DNA from: Alphaproteobacteria bacterium GM202ARS2
GTDB taxonomy: Bacteria; Pseudomonadota; Alphaproteobacteria; GM7ARS4
Assembly (NCBI GenBank): GCA_014323835.1
Contig: JACONH010000011.1
Span: 1-53,360 of the forward strand
Reading direction: 5' to 3'
Length of the DNA stretch: 53,360 bases
The translations under genes and the position numbers were made by a program. The notes beneath the pieces were generated by a model. The model searched no databases, had not been told where the DNA came from, and was given only the letters and a program-made list of their open reading frames with translations. Of the stretch, positions 1 to 9,025 are shown in pieces. Numbering within the stretch: position 1 is the stretch's first letter; each line of letters opens with the position of its first letter.

Positions 1-1
1 C

Positions 2-1192
2 GATTCTTTTTTTGCGAGCCATATCCAACGCATCAAGCAAGAAAAACGCTACCGCATTTTCATTGACCTCCAGCACAAAGCCGACGCGTTTCCTCGAGCA
101 CGCCACCAAAACAAACACGACGTCATCATCTGGTGCAGCAATGACTACCTCGCGCAAGGGCACGAGCCACACGTCATCCAAGCCATGCAAGATGCCCTGC
201 GCAACTACGGCGGCGGCAGCGGCGGCACACGCAACATCTCAGGCACAACCGACCTGCACGTCCAACTGGAAAAAAGATTAGCTCGGCTGCACAACAAACA
301 AGCTGCCCTTCTCTTCACCTCAGGCTATGTCGCCAACGAGACGACCCTCGCGACACTCGGACAGAGTCATCCCCACTGGGCTTTTATCTCGGATGCTGCC
401 AACCATGCCTCCATGATCCACGGCATGCGCGCCGCCAAAGCCGAAAAACACATCTTCCAACATAACGATACCGACCACCTCGAAGCCATCTTGGCAACCA
501 TGCCCTCCGACAAACCCAAAATGATTGTCTGTGAATCGGTCTATTCCATGGACGGCGACTTCGCACCCCTCAAAGCCATAACGCAGCTGGCACAGCGGTA
601 TCATGCTCTTGTCTACACCGATGAGGTGCATGCAGTCGGCATCTACGGCACCAACGGCGGTGGTGGGGCAGAAAAAGAGGGAGTCATGGACGCCATCGAC
701 ATCGTCCAAGGCACCCTCGCCAAAGCCTTCGGCGTCATGGGCGGCTATATTGCCGGCAACGCCCAAATCATCGACTTTATCCGCTCGACGGCCCCCGCCT
801 TCATCTTCACAACATCCCTCCCCCCCACAGTGGTTGCTGGCGCGCTCAAAGCCCTCGACCACATACGAGACAACCCCCATCTCCGCACCCGTATGCTCGA
901 TAAAGCCCAACGCATGAAAAAAAATCTCAAACAGGCGGGCATACCCATGCTCGCTTCCCCAAGCCACATCATCCCCATCATCATCGGCGACCCAAGCCTA
1001 TGCACACAAGCCAGCCAAATGCTCCTCGAAAAAGGACACTACGTCCAGCCCGTCAACTACCCCACCGTGCCCAAAAAAACAGAAAGACTCCGACTAACCC
1101 TCACGCCCAAACACACCAACGCCATGATCGATGACTTCACACACGCCATCACACACGTCTGGAAGACAATAGGACGACACCTCAAGGAATAG
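2..1192 (+). CDS. hemA: 5-aminolevulinate synthase (5' end cut by window edge)
   Basis: Condenses glycine and succinyl-CoA to 5-aminolevulinate, the first step of haem synthesis by the C4 route typical of Alphaproteobacteria. It is a PLP fold-type I enzyme. The reading frame is open from base 2 with DSFF, so only a few N-terminal codons are missing; about 396 residues are present against about 400-410 normally. Visible motifs are SNDYL, the glycine-rich GGTRNISGT, FTSGYVAN, the PLP-contacting DEVHAVG, and LAKAFGVMGGY, whose lysine (in-window residue 241) is the Schiff-base lysine. TTSLPP and GGTRNISGT favour ALAS over the related glycine C-acetyltransferase and AONS enzymes. It converges on tadG, overlapping it by 11 bp. 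Confidence 0.93.
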   Translation, partial: DSFFASHIQRIKQEKRYRIFIDLQHKADAFPRARHQNKHDVIIWCSNDYLAQGHEPHVIQAMQDALRNYGGGSGGTRNISGTTDLHVQLEKRLARLHNKQAALLFTSGYVANETTLATLGQSHPHWAFISDAANHASMIHGMRAAKAEKHIFQHNDTDHLEAILATMPSDKPKMIVCESVYSMDGDFAPLKAITQLAQRYHALVYTDEVHAVGIYGTNGGGGAEKEGVMDAIDIVQGTLAKAFGVMGGYIAGNAQIIDFIRSTAPAFIFTTSLPPTVVAGALKALDHIRDNPHLRTRMLDKAQRMKKNLKQAGIPMLASPSHIIPIIIGDPSLCTQASQMLLEKGHYVQPVNYPTVPKKTERLRLTLTPKHTNAMIDDFTHAITHVWKTIGRHLKE

Positions 1193-2999
1193 GAACCAGA
1201 CGCTGCGAATGCGATATGCGAGACGCTATGTTCTCAAAAACCTGTCGCAGCTGGTCAACGTTGTCCGCAAAAAAGCGATTCTCGTCTTCGACACAATCGA
1301 GCAAAATCGAGCGTCCCCGCTCTGCCGTACCAAAACGAAAACCAATACCAAAGAACCGAACGCCATACCGCTCAATCTGCGGACAGAGCTCACGAATCAC
1401 ACGCTCTCTAATTTCGCCGCCCATGTTAAAGGTCGTCTGCTGAGCAAAATAGTAGTTCGTAAGAGAAGCTGTATTGTGCTGCGGTATCGACTCGGCAAGA
1501 ATATCCGCATTGGTGCTCGTCTTGTGCAACATGCCACGAAGAATATGATAACCCCAACCAGCATAACTCGCACAAAAACGATCCAAACCTGAATAACTAA
1601 AATCTTGCGCAAATTGCGTGCTCCTTAAACGCAAATCATAAAAATCAGGACAACGCCTATACTGCTCAAAACCATAGGAAGATTGATTAGGAAGACTCTG
1701 TAAGCCATCCGTAAGCAAAATAATATACTTGCGCACAGTGCCAACGCCCGTGTTGCTGACACTTCCCGACCAACCGTTGCTGTCTCTCGGCACACTCGCC
1801 TGCACCGCGTCTGTCCCCGGCGCCAACCAGACTCCTCGCCAATCCGGCGACAGAAGACGGACAGCCCACTTCAAGCCATCAATAATCATCGTCGCACCAG
1901 AGGGCGTCAAGCCATGTAAAGTATTCAGCAAAACCGTGCGCTCTGACGTCAACGGCACCACGAAACTGCGGCGTATCGTCGACGCACCATAAGACGTATC
2001 GCCAGGGTCAATGTTGCCATAAGACAACCCATGCGGATTGCTCGAAACCCGCAAGTCACACACCGCAGCACTGCGATAGCCATAAGACATAAACAAGTTT
2101 TGAGCATAAAACCACGTCTGTGGGTCATCCGCACTCGGACGGGCATCATTGATATCAAAAAGCTCACCAAAGTTATAGCTGTGCGGCAACGGACGAATAT
2201 AAAACTGCGGGCCCCGCCGCAAACGATTCGCCAAACAGGGCTTATTGCGGTCAGCACGAGGTGCTCGAACACCATAACTATGCTGATTGATAAGCGCATC
2301 GCTGGCAGTCGAACGCCCCAGTCGAAGTAAAACATCCAACTGACGAGGATCAAATGCAACAAAATCAGCAAAGGGCACAAGACCAACAGAACGATGAATA
2401 GAATCATCAGAAGAATCGCCACCATCATTCGGCAACAAAAGAGAAATGAACTCCGCAGCAACATCTTGCACAGCCTTCAGGCGCGTACACGGTACCCCAC
2501 TGCCGCTGCATCCGTCATTCGTGCCCATGCTCCCCGAGTAATCCACCACCAGAATCACTTCGACGCTGTCGATTCCCCATGCCGACCGAGACACCCAATC
2601 AACAGGAACAGCATCTAAACCTTCCACAAGCCCGCCCATACTAATGTAGTGCATCGGCATCGTCGTGCTGACACGCACCTCGACAGTTTGCGCCGATGAT
2701 GCCGTCTGCTCTTCGGTCTTAATCCGTATTTTGACTTTATCACTGCCCAAATAGTTGTCCGGAAAAAGACTCTTAACGTAGCTTCTTGCGATTTCCTCTT
2801 GTTGCTCCTTCTGCTGCACGCCCGCCGCCGCAAGAGATGCCGCATCCGCAGCATGAATCAAACGAGTCTTGACCATGTGCAAACGATAATAATCAATAGA
2901 AGCACCACCCAAAGCCAAAACAGACGGCACCGCAAAAGCATACATCACAAACCAGATACTACGTCTGCTTCGCAACAATCGTCTCCAGTTGTTCATCAT
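1182..2999 (-). CDS. tadG: TadG-like pilus protein with von Willebrand A domain
   Basis: Last gene of the Flp pilus operon. Residues about 15-35 form one N-terminal membrane segment followed by the TadG/TadE-like helix DYYRLHMVKTRLIHAADAASLAAAG. A vWA domain begins near residue 147 with the metal-binding DxSxS motif (D153, S155, S157). A second vWA strand ends in LLTDG. The protein is about 605 residues and probably exposed to the periplasm; the family is thought to assist pilus assembly or anchoring. I chose ATG 2999 because an AGGTGG ribosome site lies about 8 nt upstream; an in-frame GTG at 3011 is possible. It follows the upstream TadE-like gene by 15 nt. The 3' end overlaps hemA tail to tail. 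Confidence 0.85.
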   Translation of the reverse strand: MMNNWRRLLRSRRSIWFVMYAFAVPSVLALGGASIDYYRLHMVKTRLIHAADAASLAAAGVQQKEQQEEIARSYVKSLFPDNYLGSDKVKIRIKTEEQTASSAQTVEVRVSTTMPMHYISMGGLVEGLDAVPVDWVSRSAWGIDSVEVILVVDYSGSMGTNDGCSGSGVPCTRLKAVQDVAAEFISLLLPNDGGDSSDDSIHRSVGLVPFADFVAFDPRQLDVLLRLGRSTASDALINQHSYGVRAPRADRNKPCLANRLRRGPQFYIRPLPHSYNFGELFDINDARPSADDPQTWFYAQNLFMSYGYRSAAVCDLRVSSNPHGLSYGNIDPGDTSYGASTIRRSFVVPLTSERTVLLNTLHGLTPSGATMIIDGLKWAVRLLSPDWRGVWLAPGTDAVQASVPRDSNGWSGSVSNTGVGTVRKYIILLTDGLQSLPNQSSYGFEQYRRCPDFYDLRLRSTQFAQDFSYSGLDRFCASYAGWGYHILRGMLHKTSTNADILAESIPQHNTASLTNYYFAQQTTFNMGGEIRERVIRELCPQIERYGVRFFGIGFRFGTAERGRSILLDCVEDENRFFADNVDQLRQVFENIASRISHSQRLVPIP

Positions 3000-3014
3000 C
3001 CTATTCACCACCTA

Positions 3015-3689
3015 TCACGAACACTGCGCCGGGTTATCGCTAGAAGTCGGCTCGGCAATGCGCATACCACCCTCCGAACCCAAACGATATGAGCGAAAAG
3101 CAACGTCAGAATAAAGGTTATGCGGAAAAATATCGAGAAATTGCGACAACGGAGCAAAACGAACCCATATCTCAACAGCAATAAGCTGAAGAGGATTATC
3201 CGTCGCAGCCTGCGTCACAGGCCTGCCACCAGCTATTTGCGTCAAGCGAGTCTGCAAACGATTCAATTCCCTTCCCAACTGCGCACGAGAGCCAACACCA
3301 TCGCCCACTTTGCTTTCCGCCGACAACAAACCACGACTATGCTGCTGCGTAATTTGCGGCGGATTATCCTTATGCTCGTCATAAATCTCCACCTCAGAAA
3401 TAACGACACGAAAATCATTGGTGTTTTCCCGCAAACGCCCACTAGCAGCACCATGCAACTCAAAAGCCAAAAGCCTATCCAACGAACACAAATCAAATGA
3501 AACGCCACGACTAACAATATCAGCAATAATGTTCGCCGTGCGATTCAAACCACTCGACACTTTGAAATAATGACCAGCATCCACCATAAAAATCAAAAGA
3601 GGCAGACCCAACAGCGTGGTCACCAAAAGGAATTCCATCAAAATCGAGCCGCGCCGTCTTCGGCCAACACCACAACGAAAAATCGACAT
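3015..3689 (-). CDS. TadE-like pseudopilin, larger member
   Basis: A TadE-family minor pseudopilin of about 224 residues. After a basic stretch (RRRRG) comes a prepilin-like helix, SILMEFLLVTTLLGLPLLIFMV, with the glutamate (E) expected at position +5 or so after processing by the prepilin peptidase. The rest is a soluble periplasmic domain I cannot assign further. I chose ATG 3689 because GAGGA lies 8-9 nt upstream; an ATG at 3704 has no ribosome site and would overlap the preceding gene. It lies 4 nt after the smaller TadE-like gene and just before tadG. The family is known to be needed for Flp pilus assembly in other bacteria; the role here is inferred from that. Confidence 0.8.
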   Translation of the reverse strand: MSIFRCGVGRRRRGSILMEFLLVTTLLGLPLLIFMVDAGHYFKVSSGLNRTANIIADIVSRGVSFDLCSLDRLLAFELHGAASGRLRENTNDFRVVISEVEIYDEHKDNPPQITQQHSRGLLSAESKVGDGVGSRAQLGRELNRLQTRLTQIAGGRPVTQAATDNPLQLIAVEIWVRFAPLSQFLDIFPHNLYSDVAFRSYRLGSEGGMRIAEPTSSDNPAQCS

Positions 3690-3693
3690 CGCC

Positions 3694-4218
3694 TTATTCC
3701 TCATTGTAAATAACCACAGCACTACGTAAATTCCACACGTCAGCAGGAACCAACGGCACAGCAATACCCAGATTGTAGACCAACTCATAAGCAACAAAAG
3801 ACCCCGACTCGAGGTCACTGCTGTTGTTGAGCCCTCGTCGACCCGGCACACGATTGCTACCAGGTGGCGGCAAAAATGCCACGCCCGGCAGATGCTCCGC
3901 CAATGCCCTATCTATTGTGTCATAACTTCTGCCATAGCTTAACAGCTTATCTTTGTCAAAATCGCCGCCTAAATTTTTCGCGACCATATCCCGCACCTTG
4001 CGAATATCATTACAAGCATCTGCTAAGCCTGCTCGTGCCAAACACACGCGACTCACTTCCCTCGCAGCATCATCGAAGCGCGCCTGCATAAAATAACGAT
4101 AACTCAATGTAATCGTACCCATAAGCAAACTCAAGCCAACGAATGCCGTCAGAGCAAACTCCGTCAGAAAAACACCTTTACGCCCCCATTGGCTATAACG
4201 TCCAAGACTCACGCGCAT
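3694..4218 (-). CDS. tadE: TadE-like pseudopilin
   Basis: A 174-residue pseudopilin. The N-terminus RKGVFLTEFALTAFVGLSLL is the typical TadE start: a short basic leader, a G before the cleavage site, then a hydrophobic helix carrying Glu. The helix continues into TITLSYRYFMQARFDDAAREVSRVCL. A GGGGAGG ribosome site is 5 nt before ATG 4218. It sits 12 nt after tadC and 4 nt before the second TadE-like gene, so the two are probably translated together. It is expected to be processed by CpaA and to act as a minor pilin or assembly factor at the inner membrane. Confidence 0.83.
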   Translation of the reverse strand: MRVSLGRYSQWGRKGVFLTEFALTAFVGLSLLMGTITLSYRYFMQARFDDAAREVSRVCLARAGLADACNDIRKVRDMVAKNLGGDFDKDKLLSYGRSYDTIDRALAEHLPGVAFLPPPGSNRVPGRRGLNNSSDLESGSFVAYELVYNLGIAVPLVPADVWNLRSAVVIYNEE

Positions 4219-4230
4219 CGATACCTCCCC

Positions 4231-5199
4231 TCAAAATGACTTCATAGCCGTCAACACCCCAGGGCCCAGAGTCACCAGAAAAAAGATTGGCAACAAAAAA
4301 ATCGCCATCGGCAACGTCAACAACGTAGGCACTTTTGCCGACCACTTCTCAATATCGTTAAGACGATTCTTACGCATCTCATGGGTGAATGTGTTCAAGC
4401 CATCAGCAATAGCCGTGCCATGCTTTTCCGATTGTATAATCGTGGCAGAAAAAGCCTTCACCTCCTCAATACTGAGGCGCTCAGCAAAATTACGCAAAGC
4501 ATCCGTTCGGTCATTCAAATACTGCATCTCAAGCAACGTCTTTTCCAGCTCCACAATAATATCCTGCTTAAACCCCGACATCTCGATACAAATACGCTGT
4601 AAAGCCGCTTCAAAAGTCATGCCAGAATTGACACATATCAACAGAATATCGACAACATCCGGCAAAGTCCGCCGTATACGCAAACGACGCTTATTAGCAA
4701 GAACCTTCAAAACATAATCCACCGACTGAAAGCCAAAAAGAACAGCCAAAGCAACAAGACTATAATCAAAATACGTCTTCTCCTCTACGCCCGTAAAACG
4801 CCACAACGTCATCAAACCGCCAAACGTCAACGCAAGAATGAACTTCCACAACATCACAATCGTAATCGCTTCCTTCTCATAATAACCCGCAGCACGTAAG
4901 TCTGCCGTCATCTTGCTGACCTCTTTTTCGCCAAAAACCTCGACAGCTTGAATGTTCTTTTCCGTCGTTTGAGCAAGCCCACGCATGCGAGTCATCACCT
5001 TCGAGACAACATTATCATCCTCCTCCTCAGCATCATCACCCCCCTTACGCTTCTGTTCTCGCACCATGATATCCCGCTGCACCGAGTCAATACGCTCCTG
5101 CAACGTATCATCATCAGCCAACATAAAGTAAATAACCACAAGAGAAACAGTCCCCAAAAGAACCAAAAGACCCTCAGGCGACACCAACCATTCAATCAT
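4231..5199 (-). CDS. tadC: Type II secretion F-like platform protein TadC
   Basis: An inner-membrane platform protein of the Flp pilus machine. At 322 residues it has the size of the family. An N-terminal membrane segment (residues about 9-27) is followed by a charged cytoplasmic stretch (REQKRKGGDDAEEEDD), two further membrane helices, then the T2SSF domain with RRTLPDVVDILLICVNSGMTFEAALQRI, and a final hydrophobic helix (TLLTLPMAIFLLPIFFLVTLGPG). ATG 5199 has GGGAG 6 nt upstream. It follows tadB by 19 nt. TadB and TadC together are thought to couple the CpaF ATPase to pilin extraction. Confidence 0.92.
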   Translation of the reverse strand: MIEWLVSPEGLLVLLGTVSLVVIYFMLADDDTLQERIDSVQRDIMVREQKRKGGDDAEEEDDNVVSKVMTRMRGLAQTTEKNIQAVEVFGEKEVSKMTADLRAAGYYEKEAITIVMLWKFILALTFGGLMTLWRFTGVEEKTYFDYSLVALAVLFGFQSVDYVLKVLANKRRLRIRRTLPDVVDILLICVNSGMTFEAALQRICIEMSGFKQDIIVELEKTLLEMQYLNDRTDALRNFAERLSIEEVKAFSATIIQSEKHGTAIADGLNTFTHEMRKNRLNDIEKWSAKVPTLLTLPMAIFLLPIFFLVTLGPGVLTAMKSF

Positions 5200-5218
5200 C
5201 GTCTTCTCCCTTCACCGC

Positions 5219-6175
5219 TCAAAAGCGTTCCCGCAACAGAAACTTAAAGGATAAAGCTGCCAAACCATACAAAGCAACGATAAGCCACAATATCGTATGA
5301 CCATTCGGCGTATTTAATAAAGGATCAAAATGCGACGGCTGCGTAAGAGCCAACAAAGTAATAATAAACAAAGGACTAGCACCAATAATATACGCACCGC
5401 CCTTCGCCTGCGAAACCATCGCCTCCAGACGAGCACGAGAGTCCAAACGCTGACGAATCGTCGTCGATATCGTCTCAAGAACATTGCTAAGGTTACCACC
5501 CGTCTTCTGCTGCACACTCAAAGCAACCACAAACAACATAAACTCCTGCAACTGAAACTCGGTGCTCACTTTACGCAACGCATCCGACAAACTATCCCCA
5601 AGACTCATATAATCAGACGTCTTACGAAAGACTCCCGACAAAGGATCCGGGAACTCACTTGCCAGCGCATCCACTTGTCCACCCACCGGCAAGCCCGACC
5701 GCACCCCCCGCGTAATCGTATCCAAAGCATCAGGAAATTGTGCCAAGAATTGCTTCATGCGCCGTTTTTCCAGAATATTTAAATACAAATACAACACGCC
5801 CCCCACAACCCCCATCGACAAAATCAACGACGGCAACAGCGGAAAAATCGTCATATTCCACAGAGCAACCGTAAAAAACACCGACGAGACAATAAACACC
5901 GAAATAAAGTTCTGCACCGATATCAACAACCCACCACGGCGAAGATAGTTCTCCAACATCGCCTTGAAACGCCCCAAATACGTATTTTCTTTCTGTTGCC
6001 CATACTGCGCGGCAGCACGCTTGACCCGCTTGCGAGAACGCTCCATCGATTGCTTGAAGTTCTCCAGCTGCAGACGCTCTTCAAGACCAATCTCTTCCTC
6101 ATCGTCCGAGACATACCACCAAACCAACAGCGCCAGCACGATAAGTCCCCCTATGATAATCGTCGGGTCATTCAT
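5219..6175 (-). CDS. tadB: Type II secretion F-like platform protein TadB
   Basis: Partner of TadC in the inner-membrane pilus platform. It is 318 residues long with an N-terminal helix (IIIGGLIVLALLVWWYVS), a basic cytoplasmic segment (RSRKRVKRAAAQYGQQ), two helices, then a T2SSF domain starting at QFPDALDTITRGVRSGLPVGG and ending in a pair of hydrophobic segments. RGVRSGLPV is the signature of the TadB subgroup. ATG 6175 has AGGAG about 7 nt upstream. It lies between cpaF and tadC with an 18-nt gap on each side. Confidence 0.93.
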   Translation of the reverse strand: MNDPTIIIGGLIVLALLVWWYVSDDEEEIGLEERLQLENFKQSMERSRKRVKRAAAQYGQQKENTYLGRFKAMLENYLRRGGLLISVQNFISVFIVSSVFFTVALWNMTIFPLLPSLILSMGVVGGVLYLYLNILEKRRMKQFLAQFPDALDTITRGVRSGLPVGGQVDALASEFPDPLSGVFRKTSDYMSLGDSLSDALRKVSTEFQLQEFMLFVVALSVQQKTGGNLSNVLETISTTIRQRLDSRARLEAMVSQAKGGAYIIGASPLFIITLLALTQPSHFDPLLNTPNGHTILWLIVALYGLAALSFKFLLRERF

Positions 6176-6193
6176 TGTCTTCTCCTCATTGCC

Positions 6194-7687
6194 TTAAACA
6201 TCCGCTTCCTGACTTATGTCGAAGCCAAGAGCCTCCAACAGCTCTTTACCCAACCCATAATCTTTTGCTCGATCGAGGAACCTCGGCTTCAAACCCGAAG
6301 CCTTATAAATACCCTCCAGACGTCCATCACCAACACTCGCATTTTGCACAACAAACTCATAAAGAGGCTGGGTCACAATCGTATCCCCCTCCATGCCCGC
6401 CAACTCCATAATCGCAGCGACTCTACGCACCCCATCACGCATACGCTGAACAAAAATAATCATGTCCAAAGCACTCTCGATATACTGTCGCACCACCCCA
6501 ATCGGCAAGTTCATACCCGTCTGTGCCATCATGTTCTCAATCCTACGGACAGCATCCCGCGGATTGTTGGCGTGAATCGTCGCCATCGAGCCATCATGCC
6601 CCGTATTCATCGCCTGCAACATGTCAAACACCTCAGCACCACGAACCTCACCAACAATGATGCGATCAGGACGCATACGCAAAGCATTCCGCACAAGTTC
6701 ACGAATATCGATAGAATTCCCCCCCTCAGCACTGGCAGCACGACACTCGAGACGCACCACATGCGGCTGCTGTAACTGCAGCTCCAACGTATCCTCCACC
6801 GTCAAGATACGCTCCTTCGCACTAATCTTCTGCGACAAAGCATTCAACACAGTCGTCTTGCCCGCACCCGTTCCGCCCGCAACAACAATGTTCAAGCGAC
6901 ACGCCGCCGCAATATCCATAACATTTGCCATCCCCGTCGAAATACTGCCATTACGCACCATGCTGTCTAAACCAACCGCATGCTTCGAAAACTTACGAAT
7001 CGATATATAAGGGCCCTGCGCCGCTATCGGCGGCAACGCTATATGCACACGAGAACCATCCGGCAAACGAGAATCCGCCAATGGATGACTCTCATCAACC
7101 TGACGACCAACACGCACCGCCATACGCTGAGCAATGTTCGTCAAATGCTGCTGATCACGAAAACCAACATCTATCATCTCTAACTTGCCACGACGCTCCA
7201 CATAAATCTGATGCGGCCCATTAATCAAAATATCGTTTATCGACTCATCACCCAACAACTCATCCACAGGCCCAAAGCCCAACATATCATCCACCAACTC
7301 CTTGGTGAGATGCTCCTGCTCACTCGAATTCAACACAATACGCTGAGCAGAAATAACATCATTCAATATCAAACTAATCGTGTCATAAAACGTCTCTCGC
7401 TCCATGCTCTTAACATCCTGAATGTCAATCTGCTTGATAACCTCAGAATACAGACGCTCCCTATCCTCCTTGCTAATGTAATCCCGCGGCATCGCCGACG
7501 CCTTCGCCTTCTTCGCCGCCTTCTCATAAATCGGCTTCAACTCACCAGCCACACCCCCCGCACTCACTTGCCCCACTTGATTCCCCTGCCCCCCCTGCCC
7601 CCCCTGTGGATTCGGCTCAGCACCCGCGCTTGTATCCGCAGTCGGCATGCTCACCACCTTAGGCACTATTTTCTTACCAAAAGCCAT
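6194..7687 (-). CDS. cpaF: Pilus assembly ATPase CpaF/TadA
   Basis: The hexameric secretion ATPase that powers Flp pilus assembly. It is about 497 residues. A low-complexity N-terminal stretch (repeated GGQ and GQ, residues about 28-46) precedes the conserved part. Walker A is GGTGAGKTT (residues 271-279). The Asp box (LTVEDTLEL), Walker B region (RMRPDRIIVGEVRGAE) and His box (TIHANNPRDA) are all present, so the enzyme should be active. ATG 7687 is preferred to the GTG at 7693 because GGAG is then 9 nt upstream instead of 3. The Gly/Gln-rich segment corresponds to a C-run in the plus strand near 7565-7610. Confidence 0.95.
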   Translation of the reverse strand: MAFGKKIVPKVVSMPTADTSAGAEPNPQGGQGGQGNQVGQVSAGGVAGELKPIYEKAAKKAKASAMPRDYISKEDRERLYSEVIKQIDIQDVKSMERETFYDTISLILNDVISAQRIVLNSSEQEHLTKELVDDMLGFGPVDELLGDESINDILINGPHQIYVERRGKLEMIDVGFRDQQHLTNIAQRMAVRVGRQVDESHPLADSRLPDGSRVHIALPPIAAQGPYISIRKFSKHAVGLDSMVRNGSISTGMANVMDIAAACRLNIVVAGGTGAGKTTVLNALSQKISAKERILTVEDTLELQLQQPHVVRLECRAASAEGGNSIDIRELVRNALRMRPDRIIVGEVRGAEVFDMLQAMNTGHDGSMATIHANNPRDAVRRIENMMAQTGMNLPIGVVRQYIESALDMIIFVQRMRDGVRRVAAIMELAGMEGDTIVTQPLYEFVVQNASVGDGRLEGIYKASGLKPRFLDRAKDYGLGKELLEALGFDISQEADV

Positions 7688-7719
7688 TATCACGTTCTCC
7701 TATGTTTGGCTCCTATGTT

Positions 7720-8916
7720 TTACCCTATGCTCGGCAAAAGTTTTTCCTTCATACGAGCAAAGGATCCCTTGTGCTTAATCATGCGTTCCCCGATGACATC
7801 CGCCGCCAACATCTCAATCCCCCTATACAAACTCGAGCCCGTCCCCACAAAAATACGCCCCTGATTCAAAGCCTGCAACACCGTCGGGTCGAAACCAACA
7901 ATATGATTGATACGCACCCCCGTCAGTTGCTCGAATTGCTCCGAGCCAATCTCGCCCTGTCGATACGTCCCCTGCTTGTTTAAGACGACAATGATACGCG
8001 TATGCCCCTTTCCCTCCTCCGTAGCAATTTTGAAAAGTTCAACCGCATTGCGGAAACTCATGATATCAGGCGCACACACAATCACCAAAATTTGCGACAG
8101 CTCGAGCAAAGCCTGACACGCCCTATCCTGCCAGCGCGGCGCCTCGCACAACGTATACCGAAAACACGGCTCAATATTGCGTAACAACCGCCGATACTTG
8201 ATTGCCTGCTTGCCCCCTTCCGCATCCTCATCGAGACGACCACTCAGCAACGTCAAACGCTCATTAACCTTATCCATCGACCGATCAACAAATAAACGGT
8301 CAACCCTGTCAGGATGACGTAAACCATCAAAAATCGCCAAAGTCGGCTTGCGGTTATACAACAACGCCATCGAAGCAAAGTGCGTATCATAATCGACCAC
8401 ACACGTATACCGCTTACTCACCTCAGAAAGATACCACCCCAACCCCGCCGTAATCGTCGAGGAGCCACACCCCCCCGACGTGCCGATGACACCAACCAAA
8501 CGATTGCCCTTTGCCACCCCCGAACGTAAATCGAAAGCATTATACAAACTCTCGATAGACAACGGCTTCAACAGATAATCCCGCACCCCCAAACTAATCA
8601 GCTCTCGATAGAGCTCAATGCCCTCATCCTTGCCCACCAACACCACTGCCGTATCCGTATCACACAAATCGGCAAGATGAATAACATCACGCTGAACATT
8701 CTTCGAGCGACTCACATCGACAATCAAACGGCTCGGTGACGTGCGCCCCGATAAATCCTTAATGGCTTGCTCGATGCCACCCCGCATCAAGCCAATAATC
8801 GACAGCAAATTACGCTCGGCAAAGTCCTGCAAAACCCGCACCGAATCCCTATCATCGAGAAATGCCAGCACCCCATCCTGAACTGTACCCCCCGATACCG
8901 TGCGCCGAACAGCCAT
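7720..8916 (-). CDS. cpaE: Pilus localisation protein CpaE/TadZ (atypical P-loop)
   Basis: A 398-residue CpaE/TadZ protein: a receiver-like N-terminal domain (residues about 28-130, ending DYLLKPLS) followed by a ParA/MinD-like ATPase fold from about residue 139. The family positions the pilus machine at a cell site. The P-loop reads GTSGGCGSST (residues 145-154). MinD-type proteins have KGGxGK[ST]; both lysine positions here are serine (S147 and S152). CpaE proteins usually lack the second lysine, but they often keep K or R at the first position. ATG 8916 has GGAGAGG upstream. The gap to cpaD is 109 nt, the largest inside the operon, and may hold a secondary promoter; a TATACT-like hexamer lies at 9000-9005 on the minus strand. 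Confidence 0.9.
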   Translation of the reverse strand: MAVRRTVSGGTVQDGVLAFLDDRDSVRVLQDFAERNLLSIIGLMRGGIEQAIKDLSGRTSPSRLIVDVSRSKNVQRDVIHLADLCDTDTAVVLVGKDEGIELYRELISLGVRDYLLKPLSIESLYNAFDLRSGVAKGNRLVGVIGTSGGCGSSTITAGLGWYLSEVSKRYTCVVDYDTHFASMALLYNRKPTLAIFDGLRHPDRVDRLFVDRSMDKVNERLTLLSGRLDEDAEGGKQAIKYRRLLRNIEPCFRYTLCEAPRWQDRACQALLELSQILVIVCAPDIMSFRNAVELFKIATEEGKGHTRIIVVLNKQGTYRQGEIGSEQFEQLTGVRINHIVGFDPTVLQALNQGRIFVGTGSSLYRGIEMLAADVIGERMIKHKGSFARMKEKLLPSIG

Positions 8917-9025
8917 AACGTTAACCTCTCCTATAACGTGTACGCCACATACACATCAATTTAGTAACATCCGCCCGCAAAAACAACGTAAGCCTCAGCA
9001 GTATACACTATTTTTTCATGTAACA

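Noticed and set aside
320..967. Long minus-strand frame opposite hemA
   Set aside because: It is antisense to an unmistakable ALAS and has no recognisable motif; it results from codon bias.
3690..3851. N-terminal extension of the larger TadE-like protein
   Set aside because: It overlaps the smaller TadE-like gene and has no ribosome site; ATG 3689 has one and gives a normal prepilin leader.
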